A stretch of 64,000 nt of DNA from Maricaulis sp. (GCF_017643475.1 NZ_JAEPNI010000003.1:1-64000), one strand, 5' to 3'; shown: positions 19,126 through 29,653, counted from the first letter of the stretch. Notes: generated by a model not told the origin, from the letters alone. Numbers and translations: made by a program.

Positions 19126-19716
19126 ATGAAATTCATTCAATCACTTCTGCTGCTGCCAGTTGCTGTGTTGAGCCTCGCGGCTCCGGCGCTGGCGCAAACG
19201 AACATCGCGGTGATGAGCGAAGAACGTGTACTGCGGGAAAGCGCAGTGGGTATTCACATCCAGACACGTCTGGCGGCTATCGCACAGGAAGTTGACGCGG
19301 AACTCCAGGCCATGGGCCAGCCCCTGGCTCAAGAGCGTGAAGCGCTCAATGCTGAAACCGCAGCCATGACGATGGCAGCAATCCAGGCGCGTCCGGATCT
19401 CGTCCAGCGTATCGAAACCCTGAACCAGCAGGCTCAGGCTTTCGAGGTTCAGCGCCAGATTCGTCAGCGTGAGCTTGTTGCCACCGAGCAGTCTGCAATG
19501 CGCCCGGTTTATGAGAGCCTTGGTCCTATCCTAGAAGAAGTTGTCGCTGCACGCGGCATCGACATTCTGGTCGATCGTTCCAACCTGGTTTTCGCCAGCC
19601 CGGAAGTTGATATCTCCGAAGAGGTTATCAATATCCTGAATACGCGCCTGCCGACGGTTTCTGTAAACCGCGTGCGCCTGCCGCAGGATGGCGGTCAGGC
19701 TGAGGCCGCTCAATAA
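19126..19716 (+). CDS. ompH: Periplasmic chaperone OmpH/Skp
   Basis: Holds unfolded outer-membrane proteins in the periplasm. The 196-residue precursor has a signal peptide (1-23, ending APALAQ). A long helical coiled-coil region rich in Gln, Glu and Ala covers about 50-150, as expected for the Skp tentacles. The short ILVDRSNLVFASPEVDISE segment is the conserved C-terminal core. Position between bamA and lpxD is standard. Confidence 0.92.
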   Translation: MKFIQSLLLLPVAVLSLAAPALAQTNIAVMSEERVLRESAVGIHIQTRLAAIAQEVDAELQAMGQPLAQEREALNAETAAMTMAAIQARPDLVQRIETLNQQAQAFEVQRQIRQRELVATEQSAMRPVYESLGPILEEVVAARGIDILVDRSNLVFASPEVDISEEVINILNTRLPTVSVNRVRLPQDGGQAEAAQ

Positions 19717-19724
19717 GACTGGAT

Positions 19725-20750
19725 GTGAACGTGGCTGACCCGAGATTTTTTGATCGGCTCGGTCCTGTCGCAGTATCAAAGATCGCCGCGCTTTCGGGTG
19801 CGGCGATTTCTGATTCTTCGGGAGGCGAAGTCGAGGATGTTGCTGATCTGGCGGATGTGAGACCCGGTGCCATCAGCTATCTGGAATCTGACAAGTTCTT
19901 CGGCCTTCTGGACGGCAAGTCCATGCGGGGCATAGTCCTCCTGGTCACCGCAGCATTCGCCGGTGATGAGCGTCTGGCCGGAGCAACACTCCTGGTCCAT
20001 GATAATCCGAGGGCGGCATTCGCTCTTGTCGCCAATCATCTCTACACGCTCAGGGAAGCCGGGTTTGGTGATGCGGACGCGTCGTCCGCCCGGGTGGACG
20101 CGAGTGCTCGCATCGCGGCGACCGCAGTAATCGGTGAGGGCGCCGTAATCGGCGCAAATGTCACGATCGGCCCAGGCGCGCACATCGGTCCCGGTGTGAC
20201 GATCGGGACAGGGTCGCGGGTTGGAGCCAATGCCTCGGTCATCTGTGCGGATATCGGCGAAAACTGCAACATTCTGGCAGGAGCTGTGATTGGCGAAGCC
20301 GGCTTTGGCGTTGCAATGTCCAAGTCCGGCTCGATTGACGTGCCGCATCTGGGTCAAGTGACCCTGGGGAATAATGTGACTATCGGAGCCAATTCCTGCG
20401 TGGATCGGGCGGTGTTCGGTTCGACCAGGCTCGCCGACGGCGTCAAGATCGATAATCTCTGCCACATCGCTCATAATGTGTCGGTGGGAGAGAATACGTT
20501 GATGGCAGCGTTTGCAGGCGTTTCCGGAAGCACGACGATCGGCCAGCGGGTCATGTTCGGAGGCCGTGTCGGTGTCGCGGATCATGTCGATATTGTCGAT
20601 GACGTCATTGTTGGTGGTGGCGCGGCGGTCATGAAGAGCCTTCCAAAGGCAGGGGCGTATTCGGGTATGCCGGCCCAACCCCTTCGAGATTACATGCGCG
20701 AGGTTGCCGAGATCCGGCGCCTTGTTCGTTCCAAGAACAAAAAGACTTAG
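19725..20750 (+). CDS. lpxD: UDP-3-O-(3-hydroxyacyl)glucosamine N-acyltransferase
   Basis: Third enzyme of lipid A synthesis; adds the N-linked hydroxyacyl chain using acyl-ACP. In 341 residues, a uridine-binding N-terminal domain is followed from about residue 115 by hexapeptide repeats (GEGAVIGANVTIGPGAHIGP) forming a left-handed beta helix. The catalytic His is in the CHIAHNVSVGENT segment. GTG 19725 or GTG 19731 can start the protein; the ribosome site is poor for both. It lies in the lpxD-fabZ-lpxA-lpxI-lpxB run. Confidence 0.95.
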   Translation: MNVADPRFFDRLGPVAVSKIAALSGAAISDSSGGEVEDVADLADVRPGAISYLESDKFFGLLDGKSMRGIVLLVTAAFAGDERLAGATLLVHDNPRAAFALVANHLYTLREAGFGDADASSARVDASARIAATAVIGEGAVIGANVTIGPGAHIGPGVTIGTGSRVGANASVICADIGENCNILAGAVIGEAGFGVAMSKSGSIDVPHLGQVTLGNNVTIGANSCVDRAVFGSTRLADGVKIDNLCHIAHNVSVGENTLMAAFAGVSGSTTIGQRVMFGGRVGVADHVDIVDDVIVGGGAAVMKSLPKAGAYSGMPAQPLRDYMREVAEIRRLVRSKNKKT

Positions 20751-20758
20751 GATCCACC

Positions 20759-21205
20759 ATGAGTGACCGAATTGAGAGCGCTGAAATCCAGACTCTGCTG
20801 CCGCATCGCTATCCGTTTCTGCTAATCGATGCAGCCGAGGACTATGTCGAAGGTGAGAGCATTACAGGCATCAAGGGAGTGACGTTTAACGAGCCCTTTT
20901 TCCCTGGCCACTTCCCCGGCAATCCGGTGATGCCCGGCGTCTTGATGATCGAGGCCATGGCGCAGGCAGGCGCGGTTCTCATGTACAAGACGCTCAAAGC
21001 CTCTCCTGCGGATGCCACGGTCTTCTTCATGGGTGCTGACAAGGTGAAGTTCAGGGCTCCCGTGCGCCCGGGAATGATGTTGCGCATGCCGGTTAAGGTG
21101 AATGTTGCACGCCATGGCGTGTTCAAGTTTTCCGGCGAAGTCTACGCTGATGGTGTCAAAGCCGTTCAGGCAGAGTTTGCAGCCAAGGCGATGCCCCACT
21201 CATGA
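20759..21205 (+). CDS. fabZ: 3-hydroxyacyl-ACP dehydratase FabZ
   Basis: Dehydrates 3-hydroxyacyl-ACP in fatty acid elongation and competes with LpxA/LpxD for the same substrates. The 148-residue hotdog protein has the catalytic His51 ([14 protein letters not shown]) and Glu65 (MIEAMAQ). [12 protein letters not shown] is the usual N-terminal segment. ATG 20759 follows AGGATCCACC. The end overlaps lpxA by 4 bp (ATGA). Confidence 0.97.
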   Translation: MSDRIESAEIQTLLPHRYPFLLIDAAEDYVEGESITGIKGVTFNEPFFPGHFPGNPVMPGVLMIEAMAQAGAVLMYKTLKASPADATVFFMGADKVKFRAPVRPGMMLRMPVKVNVARHGVFKFSGEVYADGVKAVQAEFAAKAMPHS

Positions 21206-21996
21206 GTGCCAAGATCCATCCGTCTGCGGTCGTTGATCCGGCTGCTGAACTCGGCCAGGACGTCGAGATCGGTCCCTTCTGTGTAATTGGTCCTAAAGTC
21301 GTTCTGAAAGACCGCGTGCGTGTCATTTCAAACGCGACGGTAGCCGGGTTGACCGAGGTTGGGCATGACTGTGTCCTTTATCCCGGCGTGCACCTGGGCC
21401 ACCCTCCGCAGGATTTCAAGTATCAGGGCGAAGATACGACGCTGACTATCGGTGATCGCAATGTAATGCGCGAGAATGTCACCATGCACCCCGGCACAAG
21501 TGTCGGCGGCGGGGCCACGCGCATTGGCCATGATGGATACTTTATGGTCGGCGCACATGTGTCTCACGACAGCCAGGTGGGCGATCGTGTGGTTTTCGCC
21601 AATGGCGCGGCCATTGGCGGCTGCAGTCACATCGAGGACCACGTCATCCTTGGCGGTTATGCAGGAATACATCAATTCAGCCGCATCGGGCGTCACGCCT
21701 TCATCGGGGCGATGGCCATGGTCACCGCGGATGTGATTCCCTATGGTTCGGTCATCGGCAATCATGCGCATCTTGCGGGACTGAATGTTGTCGGTCTGAA
21801 ACGCAGAGGCATGCCGCGGGAAACCCTGCGCGAGTTGCGGACAGCCTATCGACTGCTCTTCGCGGAGGAGGGTACGTTTCAGGAACGACTGGACGATGTG
21901 GCCCGGGACTACTCTGAGAATGCTCCGGTGATGGAAATTATCAACTTCATTCGTGCGGCGGATGCCAAACGCTCGCTTTGCATGCCCAATGGCTGA
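21202..21996 (+). CDS. lpxA: UDP-N-acetylglucosamine acyltransferase
   Basis: First enzyme of lipid A synthesis; transfers the 3-hydroxyacyl chain from ACP to UDP-GlcNAc. In 264 residues, hexapeptide repeats start at once ([20 protein letters not shown]). [19 protein letters not shown] carries the catalytic His region. The C-terminal helical domain includes [12 protein letters not shown]. The start overlaps the fabZ stop and the end overlaps lpxI by 8 bp, so translation is probably coupled. Confidence 0.97.
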   Translation: MSAKIHPSAVVDPAAELGQDVEIGPFCVIGPKVVLKDRVRVISNATVAGLTEVGHDCVLYPGVHLGHPPQDFKYQGEDTTLTIGDRNVMRENVTMHPGTSVGGGATRIGHDGYFMVGAHVSHDSQVGDRVVFANGAAIGGCSHIEDHVILGGYAGIHQFSRIGRHAFIGAMAMVTADVIPYGSVIGNHAHLAGLNVVGLKRRGMPRETLRELRTAYRLLFAEEGTFQERLDDVARDYSENAPVMEIINFIRAADAKRSLCMPNG

Positions 21997-22852
21997 GTCT
22001 CCGGCAATATCTGGCAGATGGTCACGCCTTGGTATCCTGGCGGGGGGGGGTGACCTTCCCAGACTCATTGCCGAGGCCGAAGCTGAACGATCCCCGCTGG
22101 TTGTCGAACTCACCGGATTTGTGGACCGCGAATTTCCCGAGTTCGAGACCGCGCAGTTTTCAGTCGGGCAGATCGGTGCGATCTGCAAGGCCCTGAAAGC
22201 CGGCGGCTGTGACGCCGTCTGTTTTGCTGGTTACATTCAGCGCCCTGACATCAAAACACTCAAACTGGATGCGCGTGGCATGATCATGGTGCCCAAGGCG
22301 CTGGCCGCTGGACGGAAGGGTGATGATGCGCTGTTGCGGGTGGTCGTCGGCGAGTTTGAAACACAGGGTTTCAAGGTTGTTGGCGCGAACGAGGTGCTCG
22401 AGAGCCTGACACCGGATGCCGCAGCCGGCTTCAATTCCCAATCAGTACCCGAACACCAGCATGATGTCGTAAAGGCCTGTGCTGTCGCGCGCGAAATCGG
22501 CCGTCTGGATATCGGTCAGGGCGCTGTGGTCGCCGATGGGCTGGTTCTAGCCGTGGAAGCCCAGGAAGGCACAAACCAAATGCTGGAACGGGTCGCCGGC
22601 CTTCGGGCTGAGGTCCGTGGAACACCGCAGGCGCGACGCGGCGTGCTCGCCAAAATGCCCAAACCGATCCAGGAGCGTCGAATCGATCTGCCGACAATGG
22701 GTGTGGAGACCATCGAGCGTGCGTCTGCGGCAGGCCTTGCCGGTATCGCCCTGCAGGAGGGTGCGGCCCTCATCGTCAATCGAGATGCCGTTGAGGCCGC
22801 CCTTCGCGAACATGACATGTTCCTGGCGATCGTGGAGCCGGCGGATGAGTGA
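21989..22852 (+). CDS. lpxI: UDP-2,3-diacylglucosamine diphosphatase LpxI
   Basis: Hydrolyses UDP-diacylglucosamine to lipid X plus UMP. It is the alphaproteobacterial replacement for LpxH and is unrelated to it. The 287-residue protein starts [19 protein letters not shown] after a short leader. The C-terminal catalytic domain contains [18 protein letters not shown] and [15 protein letters not shown]. The frame is open back to 21953, but ATG 21989 (overlapping the end of lpxA) gives the normal N-terminus. A run of eight G near 22040 is a place to check for sequencing or phase error; the frame reads cleanly across it. Confidence 0.93.
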   Translation: MAESPAISGRWSRLGILAGGGDLPRLIAEAEAERSPLVVELTGFVDREFPEFETAQFSVGQIGAICKALKAGGCDAVCFAGYIQRPDIKTLKLDARGMIMVPKALAAGRKGDDALLRVVVGEFETQGFKVVGANEVLESLTPDAAAGFNSQSVPEHQHDVVKACAVAREIGRLDIGQGAVVADGLVLAVEAQEGTNQMLERVAGLRAEVRGTPQARRGVLAKMPKPIQERRIDLPTMGVETIERASAAGLAGIALQEGAALIVNRDAVEAALREHDMFLAIVEPADE

Positions 22853-24005
22853 GGACACTCCGCTGATCTATGTGGTCGCAGCGGAACGGTCCGGCGATCT
22901 ACTCGGCGCCGGCCTCATCAAGGCAATGCGTTCGCGATACGGTAATGGCGTGAGTTTTCGCGGCATGGGCGGTGAGGCGATGGCAGAGGGGGGCGTGCCC
23001 TCTACAGTGAGTATCGAAGGCCTCTCCATTCTGGGTTTTTTCGACGGACTCAAGGCGTTTTCGCGCATCAAGGAACGTGTCGCCGAAGTTGTCGCGGATA
23101 TCATCCGACACAAACCCGACGCGGTCGTGCTGATTGACAGTTGGGGGTTCATGCTGCGTGTCGCTCAGGGCGTGCGCGAAGCAGATCCTTCCATCAAGTT
23201 GATTAAATATGTCGGTCCGCAGGTGTTTGCGACGCGTCCCGGTCGCGCCAAGACCCTCGCCGAAACGGTGGACCATCTCATGTCCATTCTCAGTTTCGAC
23301 GAGCGCTATTATCGTCCTTTCGGCCTGCCGGTGACCTTTGTCGGCAATCCCACACTCGATCGGATCGAACCGGGGGATGGCGCAACCTTCCGCGCTCGCC
23401 ATGGGATAGCTGCCGATGCCCACACCGTCCTGGTCCTGTTCGGGAGTCGGAAATCGGAAATCGATCGTATCGGGCCGGCCTTTGTTGCCTCGCTGGAGCA
23501 ATTGAAGGCGGAACGCGAAGTGACGCCGATCATAATCGTCGCTGGTGCCGTGAAGGACCAGCTCGCACCTGTCCTGGACCATGCGCGCAGTGAGTTTGGC
23601 GCTGTCATCGTTGATGAAGCTGAAAAAACCGATGCCTTCGCTGCCGCCGACGTCGCGTTGGCCTGTTCTGGGACCGTTGTTACCGAGCTCGCGACCGCTG
23701 GCGTTCCAACCGTGACGGCCTACAAGCTGGGCTGGCTGACCTGGGCGATTATCCGAGCCTTCAACATCATGAAAGCGCCTTATATCAGCCTGGTGAATAT
23801 CGCGGCTGATGAAATGCTGGTCCCGGAATTTGTCCAGACCCGCTGCCGCGGCGGTCTGCTGGCCGCGGAAGTCTCTGCACTTCTCGATGACCCGAAACGC
23901 CGAGAACGCCTGCACAGTGAACTGGCAGCCGCGACAGACAAACTGCGCGGCGAGGGCGATGCCAGCGAGAATGCGGCGCAGACCGTGTTTGAACTGACCC
24001 AATAA
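22845..24005 (+). CDS. lpxB: Lipid-A-disaccharide synthase
   Basis: Joins lipid X with UDP-diacylglucosamine to form the lipid A disaccharide at the inner membrane. The 386-residue GT-B glycosyltransferase begins PLIYVVAAERSGDLLGAGLI; most homologues have AGEASGD here. GSRKSEIDRIGPAF and ACSGTVVTELATAGVPTV are the donor-site motifs. The start at ATG 22845 overlaps the lpxI stop (ATGAGTGA). It is the last gene of the long operon and is followed by a terminator. Confidence 0.95.
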   Translation: MSEDTPLIYVVAAERSGDLLGAGLIKAMRSRYGNGVSFRGMGGEAMAEGGVPSTVSIEGLSILGFFDGLKAFSRIKERVAEVVADIIRHKPDAVVLIDSWGFMLRVAQGVREADPSIKLIKYVGPQVFATRPGRAKTLAETVDHLMSILSFDERYYRPFGLPVTFVGNPTLDRIEPGDGATFRARHGIAADAHTVLVLFGSRKSEIDRIGPAFVASLEQLKAEREVTPIIIVAGAVKDQLAPVLDHARSEFGAVIVDEAEKTDAFAAADVALACSGTVVTELATAGVPTVTAYKLGWLTWAIIRAFNIMKAPYISLVNIAADEMLVPEFVQTRCRGGLLAAEVSALLDDPKRRERLHSELAAATDKLRGEGDASENAAQTVFELTQ

Positions 24006-24007
24006 AA

Positions 24008-24035
24008 AAGGCCGCTCGATTGAGCGGCCTTCTTC
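24008..24035. terminator. Bidirectional terminator between lpxB and gltA
   Basis: A perfect 10-bp stem (24008-24017 with 24022-24031) with loop GATT is flanked by an A-tract on the left and TTCTTCTT on the right. It can end lpxB on the plus strand and gltA on the minus strand. Confidence 0.88.
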
Positions 24036-24051
24036 TTGTACCGAGTAAAGC

Positions 24052-25356
24052 CTAGCGCTTGCCCAGCGGGACGTAGTCGCGGGACTGGGCGCCGGTGAAG
24101 AGCTGGCGCGGGCGGCCGATTTTCTGGGACGGATCGCCCAGCATTTCTGACCACTGCGCGATCCAGCCGACCGTACGTGCCAGGGCGAAGAGAACGGTGA
24201 ACATCTCGGTCGGGAAACCCATCGCCTTCAGCGTGATGCCAGAATAGAAGTCGATGTTCGGATAGAGCTTCTTCTCGACGAAATACTCGTCTTCCAGCGC
24301 GATGCGCTCCAGCTCCATGGCGACCTGCAGGGTCGGGTCATTGCGAACGCCCAGTACGTCGAGGACCTCGTGACAGGTTTCACGCATGACTTTCGCACGC
24401 GGATCGTAATTCTTGTAGACGCGGTGACCAAAGCCCATCAGGCGGAACGGGTCGGACTTGTCCTTGGCCTTGGCAACGTATTCCGGGATCTTGTCGACGG
24501 AACCGATCTCGTTGAGCATGTTCAGCGCGGCTTCGTTGGCACCACCGTGTGCCGGCCCCCACAGGGAGGCGATGCCGGCTGCGATACAGGCAAACGGGTT
24601 GGCACCGGAAGAACCGGCCAGGCGAACCGTGGACGTCGATGCATTCTGCTCGTGGTCGGCGTGCAGGATGAAGATCTTGTCCATCGCCTTGGCGAGAACC
24701 GCATTGCTTTCATAATCCTCGGCCGGAACAGCAAAACACATGCGCAGGAAGTTAGCGGCATAGTCCAGCTCGTTGCGCGGGCTGATGAAAGGCTGTCCGA
24801 TGGCATACTTGTAAGCGCGGGCGGCGATTGTCGGCATTTTCGCAATCATGCGATGGCTGGCGATGGTGCGCGCTTCGGGGTCATTGATGTCGGTTGAGTC
24901 GTGATAGAAGGCCGAGAGGGCGCCGACCGTACCCACCATGATGGCCATCGGATGCGCATCGCGGCGGAAACCGCGGAAGAACATCTCGAACTGGTCATGC
25001 AGCATGGAGTGGCGACGGATCGTCCAGTCGAAATCATCCAGCTCTTTTTGTTCCGGCAGACGGCCATTCATCAACAGGTAGCAGACCTCGATGAAGCTCG
25101 ATTGTTCGGCCAGCTGGTCGATCGGGTAGCCGCGATAAAGAAGTGTGCCTTCATCGCCGTCGATATAGGTGATCTGGCTTTCACAGCTGGCGGTCGAGGT
25201 GAAACCCGGATCATATGTGAACGCCCCGGTCTGGGCGTACAGCTTGCGGATATCGATGACATCCGGCCCGATCTCACCGCTGAAGACCGGCAGTTCGATG
25301 CTCTGGCCATTATAGTTCAGGGTGGCGGAGCCGTTCGGCTTTGCTTTGCTTTCCAT
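24052..25356 (-). CDS. gltA: Citrate synthase
   Basis: Condenses acetyl-CoA with oxaloacetate at the entry to the TCA cycle. The 434 residues fit the hexameric type II enzyme with an N-terminal beta domain. [20 protein letters not shown] holds the first catalytic His, [14 protein letters not shown] the second, and the catalytic Asp follows near the C-terminal third. The start at 25356 follows GAGGGAAGACGTC. The acetyl-CoA-forming pdh genes are about 20 kb away. Confidence 0.97.
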   Translation of the reverse strand: MESKAKPNGSATLNYNGQSIELPVFSGEIGPDVIDIRKLYAQTGAFTYDPGFTSTASCESQITYIDGDEGTLLYRGYPIDQLAEQSSFIEVCYLLMNGRLPEQKELDDFDWTIRRHSMLHDQFEMFFRGFRRDAHPMAIMVGTVGALSAFYHDSTDINDPEARTIASHRMIAKMPTIAARAYKYAIGQPFISPRNELDYAANFLRMCFAVPAEDYESNAVLAKAMDKIFILHADHEQNASTSTVRLAGSSGANPFACIAAGIASLWGPAHGGANEAALNMLNEIGSVDKIPEYVAKAKDKSDPFRLMGFGHRVYKNYDPRAKVMRETCHEVLDVLGVRNDPTLQVAMELERIALEDEYFVEKKLYPNIDFYSGITLKAMGFPTEMFTVLFALARTVGWIAQWSEMLGDPSQKIGRPRQLFTGAQSRDYVPLGKR

Positions 25357-25385
25357 GACGTCTTCCCTCTACGCGTGGCGGGCAG

Positions 25386-26789
25386 TTAGCTGCCCTGCGA
25401 CATTTGATCTTTGATGCGATCCAGCGCTTCGTCGCGGCCGAGGAAGACCATGACTTGTGCCAGATCGGGGGCGGGTGCCCCTCCGGTCAAAGCCGCGCGG
25501 AGCGGTTGACCTACTTTACCGAAACCAACCTCTTCAGCGTCGGCGAAATCCTGCAGGGCCTTTGCCAGCACCTCTTCTGTCCAGTCCGTGGTGTCGGACA
25601 GAGTGGTGAAAAGGCGGTTAAGACGTTCTCTTGCGTCTTCTTTGAGCGCCTTGGCGGCCTTGCCGGAAAATACGAATGGACGAGATTTGATCAGAAAATA
25701 GCCTTGCTGAGCCAACTCATCCAGTCTTGATGCGCGGGTTTTCAATACCGGCATCGCGCGCATGTAACGCGCCTTGATCACTTCAAGGTCCTCGAGCCGT
25801 TCCTCGAGGCCCTCAATCCAGGGCCAGCTCAGCTCCAGCAGCCGAGAATCATCGGCCAGGCCGATATGGTGGCTGTTGATGTGAGCGAGCTTGTCAAAAT
25901 CCATGCGAGCCGGGGCCTTGTTCAGGCCGCCCATGTCAAAGGCCGCAATGGCTTCCTCGTCGGTGAACAATTCCTGGTCACCATGGGCCCAGCCGAGGCG
26001 CAGCAGGTAATTGCGCATGCCTTCAGATAGATAACCCTGGTCCCGATATTCTTGAGCGCCCAGTGCGCCGTGGCGTTTGGACAATTTCTTGCCGTCATCA
26101 CCATGGATCAGTGGGATATGCGCGAAAACCGGGCGTTCCCAGCCCATCGCATCATAGATCTGGCTCTGGCGGCCACCGTTTACCAGGTGATCATCACCGC
26201 GAATAATGTGGGTGATGCCCATGTCATGGTCATCCACAACAACCGCGAGATTATAGGTCGGTGTGCCATCGCTGCGCAGCAGGATAAGATCATCAAAATC
26301 CTTGGCAGCCCACTTCACCGTGCCCTGCACAGCGTCTTCGATCACGGTATCGTCATCACTGGCGCGGAAACGGATGGTGAAAGCCTGTCCGTCCTGTTCC
26401 GCGCCCGGCTGCTTGTCGCGCCAGGGTGAGCGAAGGGCGCGGCCTTCCTCGAACGCTTTGTCGCGCAGGGTCTGGGTTTCTTCCGGGCTCAGATAACAGC
26501 GGAATGCCTTGCCGCGTTCGAGCAGAGCGTTGGCAACCTCGACATGGCGATCAGCCTGGGCAAATTGCGACACGGCATCACCGGTCCAGTCCAGGCCCAG
26601 CCACTCCAGTCCTTCGCCAATTGCATCAACGGCTTCCTGGGTCAGGCGCTTGCGGTCCGTGTCCTCGATTCGCAGCAGGAACTCGCCGCCATGATGTTTG
26701 GCGAACAACCAGTTGAACAAGGCGGTACGGGCGCCGCCAATGTGCAGAAAGCCCGTCGGAGAAGGTGCGAAGCGAGTTCGGATCGTCAT
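25386..26789 (-). CDS. gltX: Glutamyl-tRNA synthetase
   Basis: Charges tRNA-Glu, and in many alphaproteobacteria also tRNA-Gln for later amidation. It is a class I synthetase. FAPSPTGFLHIGGARTALF contains the HIGH motif in the form HIGG. LLRIEDTDR follows, and DGKKLSKRHGAL contains the KMSKS motif as KLSKR. I chose the ATG at 26789 (MTIRTRFAPSPTG, 467 residues). The frame is open to 26828 with two more ATGs, and no start has a strong ribosome site. The order gltX then gltA downstream on the same strand (29-bp gap) suggests cotranscription. Confidence 0.95.
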   Translation of the reverse strand: MTIRTRFAPSPTGFLHIGGARTALFNWLFAKHHGGEFLLRIEDTDRKRLTQEAVDAIGEGLEWLGLDWTGDAVSQFAQADRHVEVANALLERGKAFRCYLSPEETQTLRDKAFEEGRALRSPWRDKQPGAEQDGQAFTIRFRASDDDTVIEDAVQGTVKWAAKDFDDLILLRSDGTPTYNLAVVVDDHDMGITHIIRGDDHLVNGGRQSQIYDAMGWERPVFAHIPLIHGDDGKKLSKRHGALGAQEYRDQGYLSEGMRNYLLRLGWAHGDQELFTDEEAIAAFDMGGLNKAPARMDFDKLAHINSHHIGLADDSRLLELSWPWIEGLEERLEDLEVIKARYMRAMPVLKTRASRLDELAQQGYFLIKSRPFVFSGKAAKALKEDARERLNRLFTTLSDTTDWTEEVLAKALQDFADAEEVGFGKVGQPLRAALTGGAPAPDLAQVMVFLGRDEALDRIKDQMSQGS

Positions 26790-26887
26790 TTGGTTTTGTT
26801 GCACCTGCGAAATCATGTTGCGCTGCAAGGAAGGAATTCAGGTGTTAGCATGATTAACTCCTCGAGCGATAGAGCGAAGGCACAGAC

Positions 26888-28924
26888 ATGTCTCTTGGTG
26901 TGCACGGGTTCAAGCGTTTGAAAGCAGTCCTGGATCCGCCGACGCATACGCGGCCGGTCGCACCAGCCCTCCTGCTCGCGCTCGGGCTGGCAGCCGGGGC
27001 TGTGCTGTATTTCTCGGCCGGACAACGCCCTGGCTCAGTGTGGACCGGGGGGGCAAAGGTCATGGCTCTGTGCGGGTTTGCCGCACTTTTCCTGCTCCCC
27101 GAACTTCGAAAACTGGCCCTGATCCTTACAGGAGTAGCCTCGGGATTGCTGGTTTCGGACATGCGCCTGTCCTCGATTGAAAGCGTTCTGCCCGGGCATC
27201 AGTTGTCCGGGCGCAACGAGATCACCGGTTGGTTGGAGCGGATCGAGCGCAGCGGATCTGGTCGCTCCCGTCTTATCATCAGGATCGAGGAGGCGGATCG
27301 CTGGCACCGCGTGCGTGTGCTGGCTCGTCCGGGCGAGGCCCGCCCGGGAGACAGGCTGTCCCTGTCCGCCATGCTTGAACCGCCGCGGGGCGCGGTGGTC
27401 CCGGGTGGATATGACGGGCGTTATTACGCCTGGTTCCAACGAATACGCGGTTCGGGTTGGGCGTTGTCTCTGCCTGAGCGTCTGGAAGACGAAGACCGGC
27501 GGGGTCCGCCACGTTTACTGGCCCGCTGGCGATATGACATGGCCGAGACCATTCGTGCTCGCATCAACGGACCGGCGTCAGGAATCGCAGCAGCGCTGCT
27601 GGTCGGGGATCGCTCCGGCATTGACCCGGAGACGGCGGAAAGCCTTCGCGTGGCAGGGCTTGGCCATATTCTGGCGATATCCGGGTTACACATGGCATTG
27701 ATGGCCGGCGGAACCTTCTTTGCGGTTCGTCTCGGGCTTTCCGCTATTAATCGGCTCGCACGCAGACAGGATGTGGCGCGACTCGCCGCGATTGTTGCTC
27801 TGGTGGTTTCGGTCGCCTACCTGCTGATTTCCGGTGCCGGAATTCCGACACAGCGGGCTTTTGTCGTCACCGTGGTGGCACTGGGAGCGATGATCGCGGG
27901 GCGACGAGCGTTTTCCCTGCAATCCTTTGCGCTCGCGTTAGGGGCTGTCGTGCTGATCCAGCCTGAAAGTGTGATCTCACCCGGCTTCCAGATGTCTTTC
28001 AGCGCGGTGGGGGCCCTTATTGCCGTTCACGAATGGCGACGTTCCAGAGAGGATGTCATGGAACGGCGATTGCCCGGTTTCCTGCGCCCTTTCTGGGAAC
28101 TGACGCTTACAAGTTTTGTGGCCGGAACCGCTACGGCAGTTATCGGTGCTTTCCACTTCCATCGCCTGGCCAGTTACGGGCTCCTGGGCAATTTGCTTGC
28201 GATGCCGGTGTTTTCATTCCTGGTCATGCCGGCGGGCGTTCTGGGGCTGTTGCTGATGCCTGTGGGACTGGACGCTCCGGCCTTTGCTCTGATGGAGCTG
28301 GGACTTAACACCATTCTCAGTATCTCACGATGGATCGAGGCCTTGCCTACAGCGGCGCGTGCCGTGCCGTCTGTTCCGGGGTGGTGGCTGGCGCTTTATA
28401 TCGCTCTCGCAGCGTTGTTGATCCTGGGGCGCGGGCTGCTGGCCCGTCTTGTCGCGGGCGGCGTGGCTGCGACGCTGGTCGGACTCTGGGCGCTCTGGCC
28501 GCAACCGGATGTCTTCATCAGCGCCGATGGGGTTGTGGTAGCTCGGTCGGGCGAGGGATGGACCGCCAACACGTTGCGTCGTGGCCGGTTCGGGCGCCAG
28601 GTCTTCCTGGAGCGGTCTGCCATGGCGGGGCAAACCGGGGAGAGGGCGGCCTGTGATGATCTGGGTTGCCTGCTTGAAACCGACTATCTGCGCATTGCAG
28701 TGCCCAGTCGGATTGAGGCCTTGCAGGAGGATTGCGAGCGCGCCGACCTGGTCGTGCTTTCCGCGGACACACCGCGTTGGATTGGGCGCCGATGCGGGCG
28801 TCCGGTCATTGCACTGTCTGAACTCGCCGAACGCGGCAATGCCCTGGTCTGGCTCAACAACAGCGGTGTCGCCCGTATCCGCTATGTGGATGCGGCGGAA
28901 ACCAGCTGGCCCTGGCAGACCTGA
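26888..28924 (+). CDS. comEC: ComEC/Rec2-family DNA-uptake channel protein
   Basis: Polytopic inner-membrane protein of the DNA-uptake channel family. The 678 residues include two N-terminal helices around 20-65, then an OB-like periplasmic domain (DUF4131, about 90-200). The Competence domain with many helices follows (about 225-510: AAALLVGDRSGIDPETAESL, GLGHILAISGLHMALMAGG). The C-terminal 150 residues resemble the metallo-beta-lactamase-like domain but are short and lack HxHxDH, so nuclease activity is unlikely. It is divergent from gltX and convergent with lexA (3-bp gap). Function in uptake is inferred; no other competence gene is present here. Confidence 0.9.
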   Translation: MSLGVHGFKRLKAVLDPPTHTRPVAPALLLALGLAAGAVLYFSAGQRPGSVWTGGAKVMALCGFAALFLLPELRKLALILTGVASGLLVSDMRLSSIESVLPGHQLSGRNEITGWLERIERSGSGRSRLIIRIEEADRWHRVRVLARPGEARPGDRLSLSAMLEPPRGAVVPGGYDGRYYAWFQRIRGSGWALSLPERLEDEDRRGPPRLLARWRYDMAETIRARINGPASGIAAALLVGDRSGIDPETAESLRVAGLGHILAISGLHMALMAGGTFFAVRLGLSAINRLARRQDVARLAAIVALVVSVAYLLISGAGIPTQRAFVVTVVALGAMIAGRRAFSLQSFALALGAVVLIQPESVISPGFQMSFSAVGALIAVHEWRRSREDVMERRLPGFLRPFWELTLTSFVAGTATAVIGAFHFHRLASYGLLGNLLAMPVFSFLVMPAGVLGLLLMPVGLDAPAFALMELGLNTILSISRWIEALPTAARAVPSVPGWWLALYIALAALLILGRGLLARLVAGGVAATLVGLWALWPQPDVFISADGVVVARSGEGWTANTLRRGRFGRQVFLERSAMAGQTGERAACDDLGCLLETDYLRIAVPSRIEALQEDCERADLVVLSADTPRWIGRRCGRPVIALSELAERGNALVWLNNSGVARIRYVDAAETSWPWQT

Positions 28925-28927
28925 AAT

Positions 28928-29629
28928 CTAGTGATAGCTACGCAGCAGGCCGACGAGCTTGCCCTGAACCTTCACCCGGTGTGGCGGGAAGATACGGGTC
29001 TCGTATTCCGGATTAGCCGCTTCAAGCGCGACAGACCCGCCTTTCTTGCGCAGCTTCTTCAGCGTGGCTTCCTCGTCATCGACCAGCGCGACAACGATGT
29101 CGCCTGTATCGGCCACATCGCAGCGACGGATGAGGACCGTGTCACCATCGAGAATACCGGCCTCGATCATGGAATCGCCGTTCACTTCGAGCGCGAAATG
29201 CTCGCCATTGCCCAGCATGTCAGCCGCGACGGGCAGGCGATCGGTTTCGTGCTGGATGGCAGAAATGGGAACACCGGCAGCAATACGCCCCAGCATGGGA
29301 ACCTCGATCGTGCCGCGATCATCGGAGGGGGCTGCACCCTGGCCTGTGAAATCAGCGCGCACCACATTGGGACCAAGATCGGCTGATTTTTCCTCGGTGT
29401 TTTCAGCGGCGGCGCTTTCGGGAAGCTTGAGGACCTCCAGTGCGCGGGCGCGGTGGGCAAGACGGCGGATGAAACCGCGTTCTTCCAGTGCCGTGATCAG
29501 GCGGTGAACGCCGGATTTCGAGGCCAGGCTGAGTGCACCTTTCATCTCGTCAAAGGAGGGTGAGACACCGGTTTCCTTGATGCGCTCATGGATGAACAAA
29601 AGCAGTTCATGTTGCTTGCGGGTCAGCAC
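28928..29629 (-). CDS. lexA: SOS repressor LexA
   Basis: Represses DNA-damage genes and cleaves itself with RecA-ssDNA. I start the protein at GTG 29629, which follows GGAGGGAG; the open frame continues 10 codons upstream without a better site. The 233 residues contain an N-terminal winged helix ([16 protein letters not shown]), the cleavage site Ala118-Gly119 (RIAAGVPIS), catalytic Ser153 (GDSMIEAG) and Lys191 (EEATLKKL). The linker is long, about 40 residues. A LexA box overlaps its own promoter. It lies behind trpC on the same strand. Confidence 0.95.
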   Translation of the reverse strand: MLTRKQHELLLFIHERIKETGVSPSFDEMKGALSLASKSGVHRLITALEERGFIRRLAHRARALEVLKLPESAAAENTEEKSADLGPNVVRADFTGQGAAPSDDRGTIEVPMLGRIAAGVPISAIQHETDRLPVAADMLGNGEHFALEVNGDSMIEAGILDGDTVLIRRCDVADTGDIVVALVDDEEATLKKLRKKGGSVALEAANPEYETRIFPPHRVKVQGKLVGLLRSYH

Positions 29630-29653
29630 AGCTCGACTCCCTCCAATTCGCCG

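Noticed and set aside
21989-22852. LpxI as an unusual enzyme
   Set aside because: LpxI is the normal alphaproteobacterial replacement for LpxH.
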